A stretch of 45,945 nucleotides of DNA from an uncultured Granulicella sp. (GCA_903932155.1 CAIZFH010000228.1:1-45945); one strand, 5' to 3'; positions 1-7,507 are shown, counted from the first letter of the stretch. Numbers and translations: made by a program. Notes: generated by a model from the sequence alone, not told the origin.

Positions 1-84
1 GTCCTCGAACACCACCGTCCACGGAACCGTCGGCGAATCCGAAGAGAGAAATGCGCGGCCAGGAGTAAATGTCAGCGACTGCAT
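1..84 (-). CDS. Partial unknown protein, N-terminal 28 residues
   Basis: An open frame reads from an ATG at 84 leftward off the window edge. A purine-rich GGGAG/GAGG stretch lies just upstream of the start and could serve as a ribosome binding site. The visible protein begins MQSLTFTPGRAF and reaches a W-T-V-V-F-E-D segment near the edge. That segment resembles, from memory, the start of small DUF2251-type proteins, but too little is visible to assign a family. It lies 49 bp downstream of the antitoxin stop and could share its transcript. Confidence 0.45.
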   Translation of the reverse strand, partial: MQSLTFTPGRAFLSSDSPTVPWTVVFED

Positions 85-133
85 AGCCCCTCATCTCCCA
101 CCATACACGGCAGGGTGCCCGCCGCTGGCTTCC

Positions 134-433
134 TCACCCCGCCGACTTCGCGCTCACAATCGAGATCTTCAGGTCCAGCGCCGACAGCACCCCGCTCAAA
201 GTATCCAGCGTTGGGTTGCCGCGTTCTGACAATGATCGATACAGCGTCTCTCGCTGCACCCCCGACTCCTTCGCCACCTTCGACATCTGGTTCGCCTGAG
301 CCACTTTACCCAATGCCGACAGAAACACTTCAATCGACTCCTGAAGCGACGCATTCAAGAAACTCGCCGCAATCTCAGGGTCGCTCAACTTCTCCAGTTG
401 CCAGTCGCGATAGGACCTTGTTTTCTTAGGCAT
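134..433 (-). CDS. HigA-like antitoxin (XRE-type addiction module antidote)
   Basis: A 99-residue DNA-binding antidote, best started at the ATG at 433. That start is preceded by GGAG at good spacing and overlaps the toxin stop by 8 bp. A longer reading would add residues buried in the toxin gene. The central part (QMSKVAKESGVQRETLYRSL) is a helix-turn-helix of the type found in addiction-module antidote proteins (COG3636 style), followed by the G-N-P-T-L-D-T-L segment usual for this family. In known members the antidote binds the toxin and represses the operon promoter; that is inferred here. Toxin-first gene order is the HigBA arrangement. Confidence 0.85.
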   Translation of the reverse strand: MPKKTRSYRDWQLEKLSDPEIAASFLNASLQESIEVFLSALGKVAQANQMSKVAKESGVQRETLYRSLSERGNPTLDTLSGVLSALDLKISIVSAKSAG

Positions 434-749
434 TGTAGTTTCTCCAATATTGCTTCGCGGTATCGATATCACGCTGTTGGGTCTTCTTCGTGCCGCCAAT
501 CAGCAGAATCACGAGTTCACTTCCATCCAGGCCAAAGTAGATGCGGTACCCCGGCCCAAAATCGATCCTCAGTTCGAGGACACCCTCGCCGACACTGCGA
601 TGATCGCCCAGATTCCCAAGCTCCACCCGCTCCAACCGGGCCATCAACTTGCCGTAAAGCAGGGCCGTTTGTCGATCCATCCATTCGCTGAATGGGGCAT
701 CCCCCTCTTCGTTCTCATAGATGCGTATCTGTTTCGGCCTGACGTCCAC
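426..749 (-). CDS. HigB/RelE-ParE superfamily toxin
   Basis: A 107-residue protein of the phage-derived Gp49-like/HigB group (COG3657 style). Visible family features are F-x-x-W-M-D near residue 21, an L-R-I-D-F-G-P-G-Y-R-I-Y-F strand block in the middle and a late L-L-I-G-G-T-K-K-T-Q-Q-R-D-I segment. HigB-like members are ribosome-dependent mRNA interferases that arrest growth; this activity is inferred from the family. The start is GTG at 749; an ATG four bases upstream is in another frame. The gene is first in the operon and overlaps the antitoxin by 8 bp, so translation is probably coupled. Confidence 0.85.
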   Translation of the reverse strand: MDVRPKQIRIYENEEGDAPFSEWMDRQTALLYGKLMARLERVELGNLGDHRSVGEGVLELRIDFGPGYRIYFGLDGSELVILLIGGTKKTQQRDIDTAKQYWRNYNA

Positions 750-770
750 GCATCCTCACTTAATATGTAA

Positions 771-800
771 TTTATAAGTCACAGTTGGCTGGCGTGTCAA
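771..800 (-). promoter_or_regulatory. Promoter of the toxin-antitoxin operon
   Basis: On the minus strand a TTGACA -35 box (795-800) and a TATAAA -10 box (771-776) are separated by 18 bp. The expected transcription start is near 764, about 15 nt before the toxin start codon. Regulation by the antitoxin is expected for the family, but no operator was identified. Confidence 0.6.
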
Positions 801-959
801 CCCATAACACGGGTGCCCGTTTCATGCACAGCCTCATTGCGCATGGGTGGGGTCGCTCTCAGCCCCCCCAAAATACTTCCCCCGAGTTTGCCCGTAAATC
901 CGCTTGTCAACCCCCTCGAAGCCCAAAAATCTACCTAACCTACTCCATCCAAACCACTT

Positions 960-1165
960 AATACTTAAAAATAGTTGGCATACTAGTTATGCTCCAACCC
1001 GTACAATTTAAATAGAACGGAAATGAGAAAGAAGGCGTGAAACATAGATTGGATCGATCAATTTCGTATACCCCCGGTACATATCCCGTATACCACCGGT
1101 ACATATACTTTTCCCTTTGTTTTGTGTATTTTGTTGAAAACAGGGGAGGGGGGTACCCCCAGTAC
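960..1165 (-). repeat. Dispersed ~200-bp repeat, copy 1
   Basis: Read on the minus strand, this noncoding AT-rich stretch matches the second copy (5140-5195 joined to 7312-7507). It starts with a GTACCCCCC/TCCCC tract, runs through ACAAAG(G/A)GAAAAGTATATG and a GTACCGGTGGTATACGGG block, and ends at TACGGGTTGGAGCATAACTA. Both ends are well conserved and the middle is diverged. The two copies are in opposite orientation and face each other across about 4 kb of genes. No protein is supported here. The preceding stretch 801-959 shows nothing recognisable, and 1166-1259 is an untranslated lead into the next gene. Confidence 0.7.
1065..1106 (+). repeat. Iteron-like pair, 20-bp units at 22-bp period
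   Basis: Two direct units, CGTATACCCCCGGTACATAT (1065-1084) and CGTATACCACCGGTACATAT (1087-1106), differ at one base and are separated by CC. The 22-bp period is about two helical turns, which suits tandem protein binding. One intact unit recurs in inverse orientation in the second repeat copy at 7318-7337. Confidence 0.7.
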
Positions 1166-1259
1166 ATCGTGCGTACCGACAGCGCGTTACACTCGATGCG
1201 GAACACAGACCTCAGAGAGCAGAAACAAAAGTGAAGATCGGTTCGCCAGCCATCGCCGC

Positions 1260-2480
1260 ATGACCCTCCCGCGCATCCACATCAGGCGGCCGCAACGTCT
1301 TGCCGCGCTTCTCCTTCTGGCCTTCCTCGCCCAGTGTCTCTGGGTAGTTGGCCACCAGCAGCTCTCAACCTCCGACTACCGCTTCGCCCGTTGCGGACGC
1401 GAGATGTGGGAGCGCCCTTCGCCGCTCGAGGGCTACTTCACCACCTGCGGCAACCTCAACGGAGACGGCACATTCGCCTATCGCGCCGCCGGACTTCCGC
1501 TTACCGCGCAGCGCCTCACCCTGCTCGCGGTCGATCACTTTCGCGCCCCTGCCAACCGCCTCTACCCAGGCGATTCCCTCAACGGCTCTACATGGGAGTC
1601 GCGCCACCAACTGGAATTCGTCGTCTATCTCATCCACCTGCCATTTGTCTTCTTCGCGCTGTTGCTGGGCGGAGGACTGTGGTGGGTAGCACGCCGCCTC
1701 TATGGCAACGAGGGAGGATTCTTCGCGCTCGGCCTCTACTGCTTCTGCCCCGCCGTCGTTCGCATGGCCGTGACGCCCAACAACGACGTCCTCGCCATGT
1801 GGGGACTCTACGGTCTCATCTACACCGCCATCGGAGTCGCCCACGCCATGCAGGGTCCGCGCCGCAAATGGCGTCCGCGCATCGTGCTGCTCACCATAGC
1901 GTTGGGCCTCACCGCCGCCGCGCATCTGCTGGCCGCCATCTTTGGCTTCCTCGCCGCGCTGCTCTTCATGCTCTACGTCGCCGAGAAGAGGCGAGGCTAC
2001 GTCATGCAGATCCTCCTCGTCGCCGCCATCGGCGCTCTGCTAATTCTCTTCGCGTTCTACGGATTTCACCTGGCCGCCTTCAGCTACGTCTTCACCGGCG
2101 GCGCGGCACGATTCTGGTTCTCGCTGGAAGGCATTCGTAGTTTTGTTGTAGATCGCGGCTTTGCCGGAAGCATGGCCAACTTCCCCATCCTGATCGCGTT
2201 CGCCGTTGCCGCGTTGCTCTACTGCGCATCACGCCGCAGCCGTTACTTCGGCAACACCACGCCGCTGCTGGTCCTGCTCGCGCTCGCGCCCATCCTCACC
2301 ACGCAGACCGTCAGCGCACCCTGGCTATGGGCGCTGCCCTTTCTCTTCACCTTCATCGGCGGAGTCTTTGCCGACGCACTCGAAACCCGCTTCCGCAGGC
2401 TCTTCCTCTTGCTCACAGGCGCAGTGCTGGCGACGCAGGCCGCGATGTGCGTACTCGCCCTGCCGCTACTCGCAAATTAG
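1260..2480 (+). CDS. Polytopic membrane protein, glycosyltransferase-39-like topology
   Basis: A 406-residue integral membrane protein. The ATG at 1260 is chosen because the frame upstream lies in the dispersed repeat and lacks coding character; no clear ribosome binding site precedes it. An N-terminal hydrophobic helix (about residues 13-30) is followed by a soluble segment with two cysteines and then about eight further hydrophobic segments to the C-terminus. An N-N-D-V-L-A-M-W-G-L-Y-G motif in a membrane loop recalls the sugar-transferring PMT/ArnT-like membrane families, but no catalytic signature is convincing. It may be a polyprenyl-phosphate-sugar-dependent transferase or simply an uncharacterised membrane protein. 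It converges on the DsbA-like gene, 12 bp stop to stop. Confidence 0.75.
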   Translation: MTLPRIHIRRPQRLAALLLLAFLAQCLWVVGHQQLSTSDYRFARCGREMWERPSPLEGYFTTCGNLNGDGTFAYRAAGLPLTAQRLTLLAVDHFRAPANRLYPGDSLNGSTWESRHQLEFVVYLIHLPFVFFALLLGGGLWWVARRLYGNEGGFFALGLYCFCPAVVRMAVTPNNDVLAMWGLYGLIYTAIGVAHAMQGPRRKWRPRIVLLTIALGLTAAAHLLAAIFGFLAALLFMLYVAEKRRGYVMQILLVAAIGALLILFAFYGFHLAAFSYVFTGGAARFWFSLEGIRSFVVDRGFAGSMANFPILIAFAVAALLYCASRRSRYFGNTTPLLVLLALAPILTTQTVSAPWLWALPFLFTFIGGVFADALETRFRRLFLLLTGAVLATQAAMCVLALPLLAN

Positions 2481-2492
2481 ATTTAAGCCTTG

Positions 2493-3191
2493 TTACGGAT
2501 GCGGCACAGCCTTCTTCGCAGGAATCGTCTTCGCAGCGCTCGGCTCCGACTTGGTCTTCGCAAGCAAGTCGTCAATCGTCGCGTACAGGTCGTCGATCTC
2601 CGTCACATGTACCCATTCGTGCTGCGTCACCACCGTGATCGACGGCGTGTACTGCACTCCCAGCCGATCTCCCACTGCCTTGTCCGCTTCCACTTCCTTC
2701 TTGAACTGCCCCGTCGGATCGGCTACGAAAGGCATTTGCAGCCTGTGCGTCTGGAAGAACTTCCGGGTAAAGTTCAGCATGTCGTCCTTGCTGGCAATCC
2801 CCCGCTGTGCCGCAAACACCGCGCCGCGATAATCGTCCCCCGTCTTCGGCGATACCTTGTCCTGCAAGTAGCGAGCCCATATCGCCGCATCGAAGCTCCA
2901 GATGTGCATCGGCAATGGGAAGTCCCGCCGCACAATCGGAATATTGTAGTGCGAAGCCGCCTGATGCTCGACAGGGTACGAGGAGGCGCAGGCCGGGCAC
3001 TCCAGGTCCTCGAACACCACAATCGCAATCTTCGCCCCAGCCGGAGGCTTCAGCATCGACGTGTCCTTGAACGTCTCGCCCTCATTGGGCTTCGGCACAT
3101 ATCGCTGCGCCCTCACAGGCGCTACAGCCAGCAGCAACGCAATCGCGGCAACAGCCACAGGTCGGATGTGTTTTATCTCAATCAGGCGCAT
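2493..3191 (-). CDS. Exported DsbA-family thioredoxin-fold protein
   Basis: A 232-residue protein with a cleavable signal peptide (about residues 1-28, ending A-P-V-R-A-Q). The thioredoxin fold begins at A-I-V-V-F-E-D-L-E and carries a CPAC active site at residues 65-68. A helical insertion (about 90-165) and a V-Q-Y-T-P-S-I segment containing the cis-proline are typical of DsbA/DsbG/BDBD-type proteins. It probably acts in the periplasm on protein thiols; CPAC rather than CPHC suggests a tuned redox potential, possibly isomerase-like. The tail is Lys/Ala/Pro rich. The gene is divergent from the YqeY gene and no redox partner is adjacent. Confidence 0.85.
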   Translation of the reverse strand: MRLIEIKHIRPVAVAAIALLLAVAPVRAQRYVPKPNEGETFKDTSMLKPPAGAKIAIVVFEDLECPACASSYPVEHQAASHYNIPIVRRDFPLPMHIWSFDAAIWARYLQDKVSPKTGDDYRGAVFAAQRGIASKDDMLNFTRKFFQTHRLQMPFVADPTGQFKKEVEADKAVGDRLGVQYTPSITVVTQHEWVHVTEIDDLYATIDDLLAKTKSEPSAAKTIPAKKAVPHP

Positions 3192-3314
3192 AGTTCCCTC
3201 ATATTTATCCTATCGCAATCCCTGGCCCTATAGACCGCCCTCCCCGCCCAGCCCGCCTTCCAACCTCGTACAATGAAAGAGCCCCAAAACAGCACGCGGC
3301 ACGGAGGGACTTGT

Positions 3315-3785
3315 ATGAGCATCGCAGAAAAGATCGGCGCAGACATCATCGCCGCCATGAAGGCCCACCAGGAGCATCGCCTCACCACCCTGCGCATGGT
3401 CAAGTCCGCGCTGCGCTCCAAGGAGATCGACAAGCGCCAGCCGCTCACCGACGCCGAGCAGACCCAGGTTCTGTCTACTCTGCTGAAACAAAGGCGCGAA
3501 TCGGTCGACAGCTTCACCAAGGGCGGTCGCCCAGAGCTCGCCGCCAAGGAGCAGGCAGAGATCGACATGATCGAGGCCTATATGCCGCAGGCCGCCGGCG
3601 AAGACCAACTCCGCGCCCTCGTAGTCGCAGCCGTCGCCGAACTCGCCGCATCGTCCGGCACCAAACCCACCCCGCGCGAGATGGGAGCCGTCATGAAGCT
3701 CGCCCAGCAGAGCATCCAGGCCACCGGCCTGCGCGCCGACGGCAAGCTCGTCTCTGAACTCGTCAAAGCCGAGCTGGCAAAATAG
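3315..3785 (+). CDS. GatB/YqeY domain protein
   Basis: A 156-residue cytosolic protein. It starts at the ATG at 3315, seven bases behind GGAGGG (3303-3308). It matches the stand-alone YqeY family along its full length: N-terminal helices with T-L-R-M-V-K-S-A-L, then Q-R-R-E-S-V-D-S-F, E-I-D-M-I-E-A-Y-M-P-Q and a C-terminal domain with M-G-A-V-M-K. The fold is related to the tail domain of GatB, the tRNA-dependent amidotransferase subunit. The stand-alone protein has no firmly established reaction, though tRNA binding is often proposed. It lies 29 bp before the aminotransferase gene, so the two may share a transcript. Confidence 0.9.
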   Translation: MSIAEKIGADIIAAMKAHQEHRLTTLRMVKSALRSKEIDKRQPLTDAEQTQVLSTLLKQRRESVDSFTKGGRPELAAKEQAEIDMIEAYMPQAAGEDQLRALVVAAVAELAASSGTKPTPREMGAVMKLAQQSIQATGLRADGKLVSELVKAELAK

Positions 3786-3814
3786 TTGCCGCGTATCTCC
3801 ATTACAATAAGCTC

Positions 3815-5041
3815 ATGATCCAGAAAACGCGTCTCTTTACGCCCGGCCCAACCCCACTGCTTCCCGCCGCCCAGTTTGCCATGGCCGCGGCCGATATTCA
3901 CCACCGCACCGCCGAGTTCCGCGCCATCTTCTCCCGCGTCCTCGCGCAACTGAAGGACTTCGTCGGCACCACCAACGACGTCATCGTCCTCTCCAGCTCG
4001 GGTACTGGAGCCATGGAGGCCTCCGTCTCCAACCTCACCTCGCCCGGCGATCGCGTACTGGTTCTCAGCGCCGGAAAATTCGGTGAGCGATGGGCTGGTC
4101 TCGCCAAGGCCTTCGGTTGCGAGGTCGATCTCGTCTCCGCGCCCTACGGCGAGACCTTCTCCCTCGACGCCGTCAAGGCCGCGCTCAAGCTCGAGACCCG
4201 CGTCGTCTTCATGCAGGCCACCGAGACCTCCACCGGCGCGCGCCACTGCCTCGGTGCAGTCGCCCGCCTGCTCAAGGAGGCCAACTCCGAAGCGCTGCTC
4301 GTCGTCGACGCCATCACCGGCCTCGGCACCACCCACATCAACATGGACAAGCTCGGCATCGACGTCCTCATCGGCGGATCGCAGAAGGCTGTCATGATCC
4401 CGCCCGGCCTCGCGTATCTCGCCATCAGCCAGCGCGCCTGGGACCGCATGGAGTCCAGCTACAACCCGCGCTACTACTTCGACCTGCGCAAGGAACGCAA
4501 GAACGCCAAGAATGGCGAGAGCGCCTACACTCCCTCGGTCGCCCTCATCGCAGGCCTCGGTGCTGCGCTCGACTACATCGCCCACCAGGCCGCCACGCCG
4601 GAGAACCCCGCCGGAGACCTCGTCGCCGGCCGCAAAAAGCTCATCGAGAACGCAGAAACCATCGCCGCCATGACCCGCGCCGCTGTCGCAGCCCTCGGCA
4701 TGAAGCTCTTCTCCCCCGACTGCCCCGCCGCAGCAGCCACCGCGGTCATCGCTCCCGATGGCGTTGACTCCAGCGTCGTCGTCAAGGAACTCAAGTCGCG
4801 CTTCGGCGCCATCATCGCCAACGGCCAGGGCGAGATGAAGGGCAAGATCTTCCGCATCGCTCACCTCGGCTTCTTCGATTACCTCGACACCATCGCCATC
4901 ATCGGCGCGCTGGAGCAGGTCATCGCGAAGAGCTTTCCCTCGCCCAGCTTCGCCTTCGGCAACGGCCTTATCGCCGCGCAGAAGGTCTACGCAGAGCGCT
5001 CCCCCACCGCCGCCGAAGACGCCTGCCACTGCTCCAAGTAA
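3815..5041 (+). CDS. Class V PLP aminotransferase (alanine/serine-glyoxylate type)
   Basis: A 408-residue pyridoxal-phosphate enzyme of the aminotransferase class V family, alanine-glyoxylate/serine-pyruvate subgroup. Visible features are the N-terminal T-P-G-P-T-P loop (residues 9-14), S-S-G-T-G-A-M-E-A for cofactor phosphate binding (61-69), V-V-D-A-I-T-G with the pyridine-binding Asp165, and G-S-Q-K-A with the Schiff-base Lys191. The substrate is not fixed by these motifs: alanine, serine or phosphoserine donors are all possible. In bacteria lacking SerC such enzymes have been proposed to supply serine synthesis, which is only inference here. A C-terminal 25-residue extension ends C-H-C. 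Coding is strongly GC-rich at third positions. Confidence 0.88.
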   Translation: MIQKTRLFTPGPTPLLPAAQFAMAAADIHHRTAEFRAIFSRVLAQLKDFVGTTNDVIVLSSSGTGAMEASVSNLTSPGDRVLVLSAGKFGERWAGLAKAFGCEVDLVSAPYGETFSLDAVKAALKLETRVVFMQATETSTGARHCLGAVARLLKEANSEALLVVDAITGLGTTHINMDKLGIDVLIGGSQKAVMIPPGLAYLAISQRAWDRMESSYNPRYYFDLRKERKNAKNGESAYTPSVALIAGLGAALDYIAHQAATPENPAGDLVAGRKKLIENAETIAAMTRAAVAALGMKLFSPDCPAAAATAVIAPDGVDSSVVVKELKSRFGAIIANGQGEMKGKIFRIAHLGFFDYLDTIAIIGALEQVIAKSFPSPSFAFGNGLIAAQKVYAERSPTAAEDACHCSK

Positions 5042-5139
5042 ACGCTCCAGGATTTGGGGTGCCAGCCTGGTTGCGCGTTGCATCGTTGTCGCTGTCCAGC
5101 TCTCGGCGGCGATGGAGCGTCGCGCAGTTGCCAACAAAC

Positions 5140-5195
5140 TAGTACCCCCCTCCCCCCTGTTTTTTGCAACATATTCAAAACAAAGAGAAAAGTAT
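5140..5195 (+). repeat. Dispersed repeat, copy 2, left part
   Basis: This stretch begins with a TAGTACCCCCC tract and runs through CAAAACAAAGAGAAAAGTAT up to the transposon border. It continues at 7312 once the insertion is removed. It matches copy 1 (960-1165) read on the opposite strand. The last eight bases, AAAAGTAT, are the left copy of the target duplication. Confidence 0.65.
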
Positions 5196-5219
5196 GGTAA
5201 TAACAGACTTGACAAATCA
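5196..5219 (+). repeat. Left terminal inverted repeat of the IS1595-family element
   Basis: This 24-bp end matches the right end at 23 of 24 positions; the mismatch is position 19 (A here, G at the other end). The transposase -35 box lies inside it. Confidence 0.92.
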
Positions 5220-5237
5220 AGATAGATAGCCTATTCT
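5209..5237 (+). promoter_or_regulatory. Transposase promoter starting in the left end
   Basis: A perfect TTGACA -35 (5209-5214) lies within the terminal repeat. After 17 bp comes a TATTCT -10 (5232-5237). The -10 ends six bases before the ATG at 5244, so transcription should begin at or next to the start codon. No ribosome binding site precedes the ATG. Confidence 0.65.
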
Positions 5238-5243
5238 TGATTC

Positions 5244-6191
5244 ATGGACGCCCCTAAGTCACTTCAAGACGCGATTCTCTTCTTTGCCGATCCCGACAAA
5301 TGCATTGCCTACATGGTAGCCCAGCGTTGGCCCGATGGTATCGTTACCTGCCCTACCTGTGGACGCAACGACGTGGCATGGCTGGCGAAGCAAAAGAAGT
5401 GGCAGTGCAAGAGCGCCCATGCAAAGCGGCAATTCTCTGCGAAGGTTGGAACTATATTTGAGGACTCGCCGATCCCGCTGGACAAGTGGCTTATGGCGGG
5501 TTGGATGCTGGCGAATTGTAAGAATGGCATCAGCTCCTATGAGCTGGCGAAGGACATTAGGGTCTGTCAGAAATCAGCTTGGTTCATGCTCCATAGGCTT
5601 CGCGTAGCGATGGTCGAAACTGGCGGCAAACTGGGCGGCTCCGGCCCAGTCGAGATTGACGAGACGTTCATCGGCGGCAAGCTGAAGAACATGCACAAGT
5701 CGAAGCGCAAGCCGATGGGCTATCAGGGCGGCAGTGGGAAGGCTATTGTGCTGGGGATGTTAGAACGCGGCGGGAAGGTTCGCGCTGGCTTGATCGAGGA
5801 TCGGAGCAAGGGATCAATGCAGCCGCCCATCCATGCCAACGTAGAGGCAGGCTCACACGTCATTACCGATGAGCACACAACCTATCCCTTCGTTGCCAAG
5901 CCGTACTTCCATGAGGTCATCAACCACGTCGAAGGCTATGTGCGCGAGCACGTCCACACCAACGGAATCGAGAATTTCTGGTCGTTGCTCAAGCGTGGAC
6001 TGGGTGGCACATACATCTCTGTCGAGCCGGTTCACTTAGAGGCGTATGTCTCAGAACAGGTCTATCGGTACAACAATCGGAAGGATATGAACGATGCCGG
6101 ACGATTTAGCAAGTTGCTCTCGCAGGTAGTTGGAAAGCGTTTGACGTATGCTGAATTGACGGGCAAGGAGGCAGGGACGCCGGTTTTCTAA
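5244..6191 (+). CDS. IS1595-family (ISXO2-like) DDE transposase
   Basis: A 315-residue transposase of about usual family length. The N-terminal zinc-ribbon region has C36-P-T-C39 and C55 in W-Q-C; the fourth expected Cys is not obvious (S/H there), so metal binding may be altered. A helix-turn-helix-like segment follows (about 95-125). The catalytic ISXO2-like domain shows V-E-I-D139-E-T-F-I-G-G, V-I-T-D209-E-H and H-T-N-G-I-E243-N-F-W-S-L-L-K-R-G. It acts on the element's own ends. It appears intact and, with perfect target duplications, suggests a recent insertion. Its stop overlaps the end of the convergent small ORF by 4 bp. Confidence 0.95.
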   Translation: MDAPKSLQDAILFFADPDKCIAYMVAQRWPDGIVTCPTCGRNDVAWLAKQKKWQCKSAHAKRQFSAKVGTIFEDSPIPLDKWLMAGWMLANCKNGISSYELAKDIRVCQKSAWFMLHRLRVAMVETGGKLGGSGPVEIDETFIGGKLKNMHKSKRKPMGYQGGSGKAIVLGMLERGGKVRAGLIEDRSKGSMQPPIHANVEAGSHVITDEHTTYPFVAKPYFHEVINHVEGYVREHVHTNGIENFWSLLKRGLGGTYISVEPVHLEAYVSEQVYRYNNRKDMNDAGRFSKLLSQVVGKRLTYAELTGKEAGTPVF

Positions 6192-6352
6192 GCGCCAGAA
6201 TCGCGGGAAGAGGAAGCCTTAGACGTTCGCTCCTCTTCCAGCCTGCGTTGCAATTCAGTTTTTGAGACAGATAGCACACGTCTCATTAGATTATTGAAGC
6301 GGTCGAACTCACCCTGGTCATTCTTGGCGGAAGGCGTGGGGAGATTCGGCAT
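6188..6352 (-). CDS. Small helical passenger protein, unknown function
   Basis: A leftward ORF of 54 residues from the ATG at 6352; a TTG at 6385 would give 65. The sequence D-R-F-N-N-L-M-R-R-V-L-S-V-S-K-T-E-L is strongly amphipathic and is followed by a charged E/K/R-rich tail. It resembles short, recurring bacterial proteins built around a V-L-S-V-x-x-x-E-L/I pattern, whose function I do not know. It is tail-to-tail with the transposase and divergent from the DUF3800 gene. No good ribosome binding site decides the start. Confidence 0.45.
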   Translation of the reverse strand: MPNLPTPSAKNDQGEFDRFNNLMRRVLSVSKTELQRRLEEERTSKASSSRDSGA

Positions 6353-6458
6353 AGGCAGAATTGAGCCTACGCCGATGTGTGCCAAAAATCAATTCGAATT
6401 ATTAGCGTCATCTCTCGTTCGTTCGCTATTTTGCGGACTACCGAAACAGGAGCATCGC

Positions 6459-7243
6459 ATGGCGGTTTTTGTTTCTGGCTCTGATGAAAGCGCAGGGAAG
6501 AACCGACGCGACCAGTTCATATTTGCGGGCTTCGTCGCCACTGAACGCGACTGGTCAGAAATCGTTGCGCCCGCATGGGATGGACTGGTTCTCAATGGAA
6601 ATCCGAGAATACCGTATCTCCACATGACTGACATTAGAAGTAAAAAATGGAGGGAAGAGAACGGTATCTCCTCTGAAGAGGCCGGACGGCGCGTAGACCG
6701 AGCGGTTGACGCTATCGCTGCGGCTGAGTTTATGTATCCGATTGGCCTTACTGTTAGCGGTGCTCATATGTGCGACTCTTTCGCTAACGTTCGAGTCAAA
6801 CTCCCCAAGAGCAAGAGATCGAGTGCAGCTTTCGAGCGGATTTTTTTTGCTTTCTCGGATATGCAATGCTCGCCTTGAATTATGTGGCACAGAATCATCC
6901 AGAATGCGAACGCTTGGATTTCTTGGTAGAGAGAAACGGAAAGATAACTGACTATATAAAGAGTTTCCACGATGGGCTTGGGGATGCTTTCAATGGCCTT
7001 GGTCGCCCAGATTTAACACATCTGATCGGAGAACTCCTACCTGTGGGTAAGGATCGAGTTCCCGCTCAGGCAGCCGATGTTCTTTGCTGGCATTCTGCAC
7101 GAGCAAGAACACCGCATCTGATGGATGCCGCCGATATCCGTCGCTTTAGCGCACTGTCGCAGAAAAAAGGGAGATTTGAAGTGATAGGCGAAGAGGATAT
7201 AACTGAACTGTCGGGGCTTTTACGTTCGAAGAATGGTACATAG
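6459..7243 (+). pseudogene. DUF3800 protein gene split by one frameshift
   Basis: A passenger gene of the transposon. It starts at the ATG at 6459, six bases behind AGGAG. The first frame gives S-D-E-S-A-G near the N-terminus, the counterpart of the family D-E-S-G signature, then F-I-F-A-G-F-V-A, and stops at 6878. The protein continues in the -1 frame (from about 6842; M-L-A-L-N-Y-V at 6866) to 7243, ending with V-P-A-Q-A-A-D-V-L-C-W, the family's C-terminal Q-x-A-D block. One extra T in the eight-T run at 6841-6848 would restore a single protein of about 261 residues. It may be a decayed gene, a sequencing error in a homopolymer, or slippage-dependent expression. DUF3800 function is not established. 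Confidence 0.7.
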
Positions 7244-7287
7244 GATAACTGCCCTGTCACGGCATCCCTAGTGTCCTGCCTTTATGC

Positions 7288-7311
7288 TGATTCGTCAAGT
7301 CTGTTATTACC
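7288..7311 (-). repeat. Right terminal inverted repeat of the IS1595-family element
   Basis: This is the inverse of 5196-5219 with one mismatch. It is followed directly by the AAAAGTAT target duplication at 7312-7319. Confidence 0.92.
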
Positions 7312-7507
7312 AAAAGTATATGTACCGGTGGTATACGGGAGTGCATGCCAAGCGTATACAACTCGTCGTCTTTTCTTTGTAAAATATGCGGTCCGAATGC
7401 GGCGGCTCGCGTATGCGCACCCCAGATCAGACATTAGACATTGATCTCCCATACTTTAATGATACGGGTTGGAGCATAACTACTATGCCAAGTATTTTCG
7501 GCTATTT
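7312..7507 (+). repeat. Dispersed repeat, copy 2, right part
   Basis: This continues copy 2 after the transposon. An intact iteron unit ATATGTACCGGTGGTATACG lies at 7318-7337. A diverged middle follows, then the conserved end TACGGGTTGGAGCATAACTA and a short T-rich stretch. The second iteron of copy 1 is degenerate here. The rest of the gap to 7618 shows no gene. Confidence 0.65.

Larger units (their letters stand above)
5196..7311 (+). mobile_element. Complete IS1595-family transposon with passenger genes
   Basis: A 2116-bp element. The terminal inverted repeats are 24 bp with one mismatch: left 5196-5219, right 7288-7311, both beginning GGTAATAACAGACTTGAC. It is flanked by perfect 8-bp direct repeats AAAAGTAT (5188-5195 and 7312-7319), the duplication length known for the IS1595 family. 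Inside are an intact transposase, a small leftward ORF and a DUF3800 gene broken by one frameshift. Passenger genes are known in some IS1595 subgroups. The interior past the transposase is less GC-rich than neighbouring chromosome, as expected for acquired DNA. Confidence 0.92.

Noticed and set aside
3578-5215. A 545-codon leftward open frame over the aminotransferase gene
   Set aside because: It is antisense to a gene with full PLP-enzyme motifs; its Glu/Asp/Gly-rich translation is the usual shadow of high-GC coding DNA.
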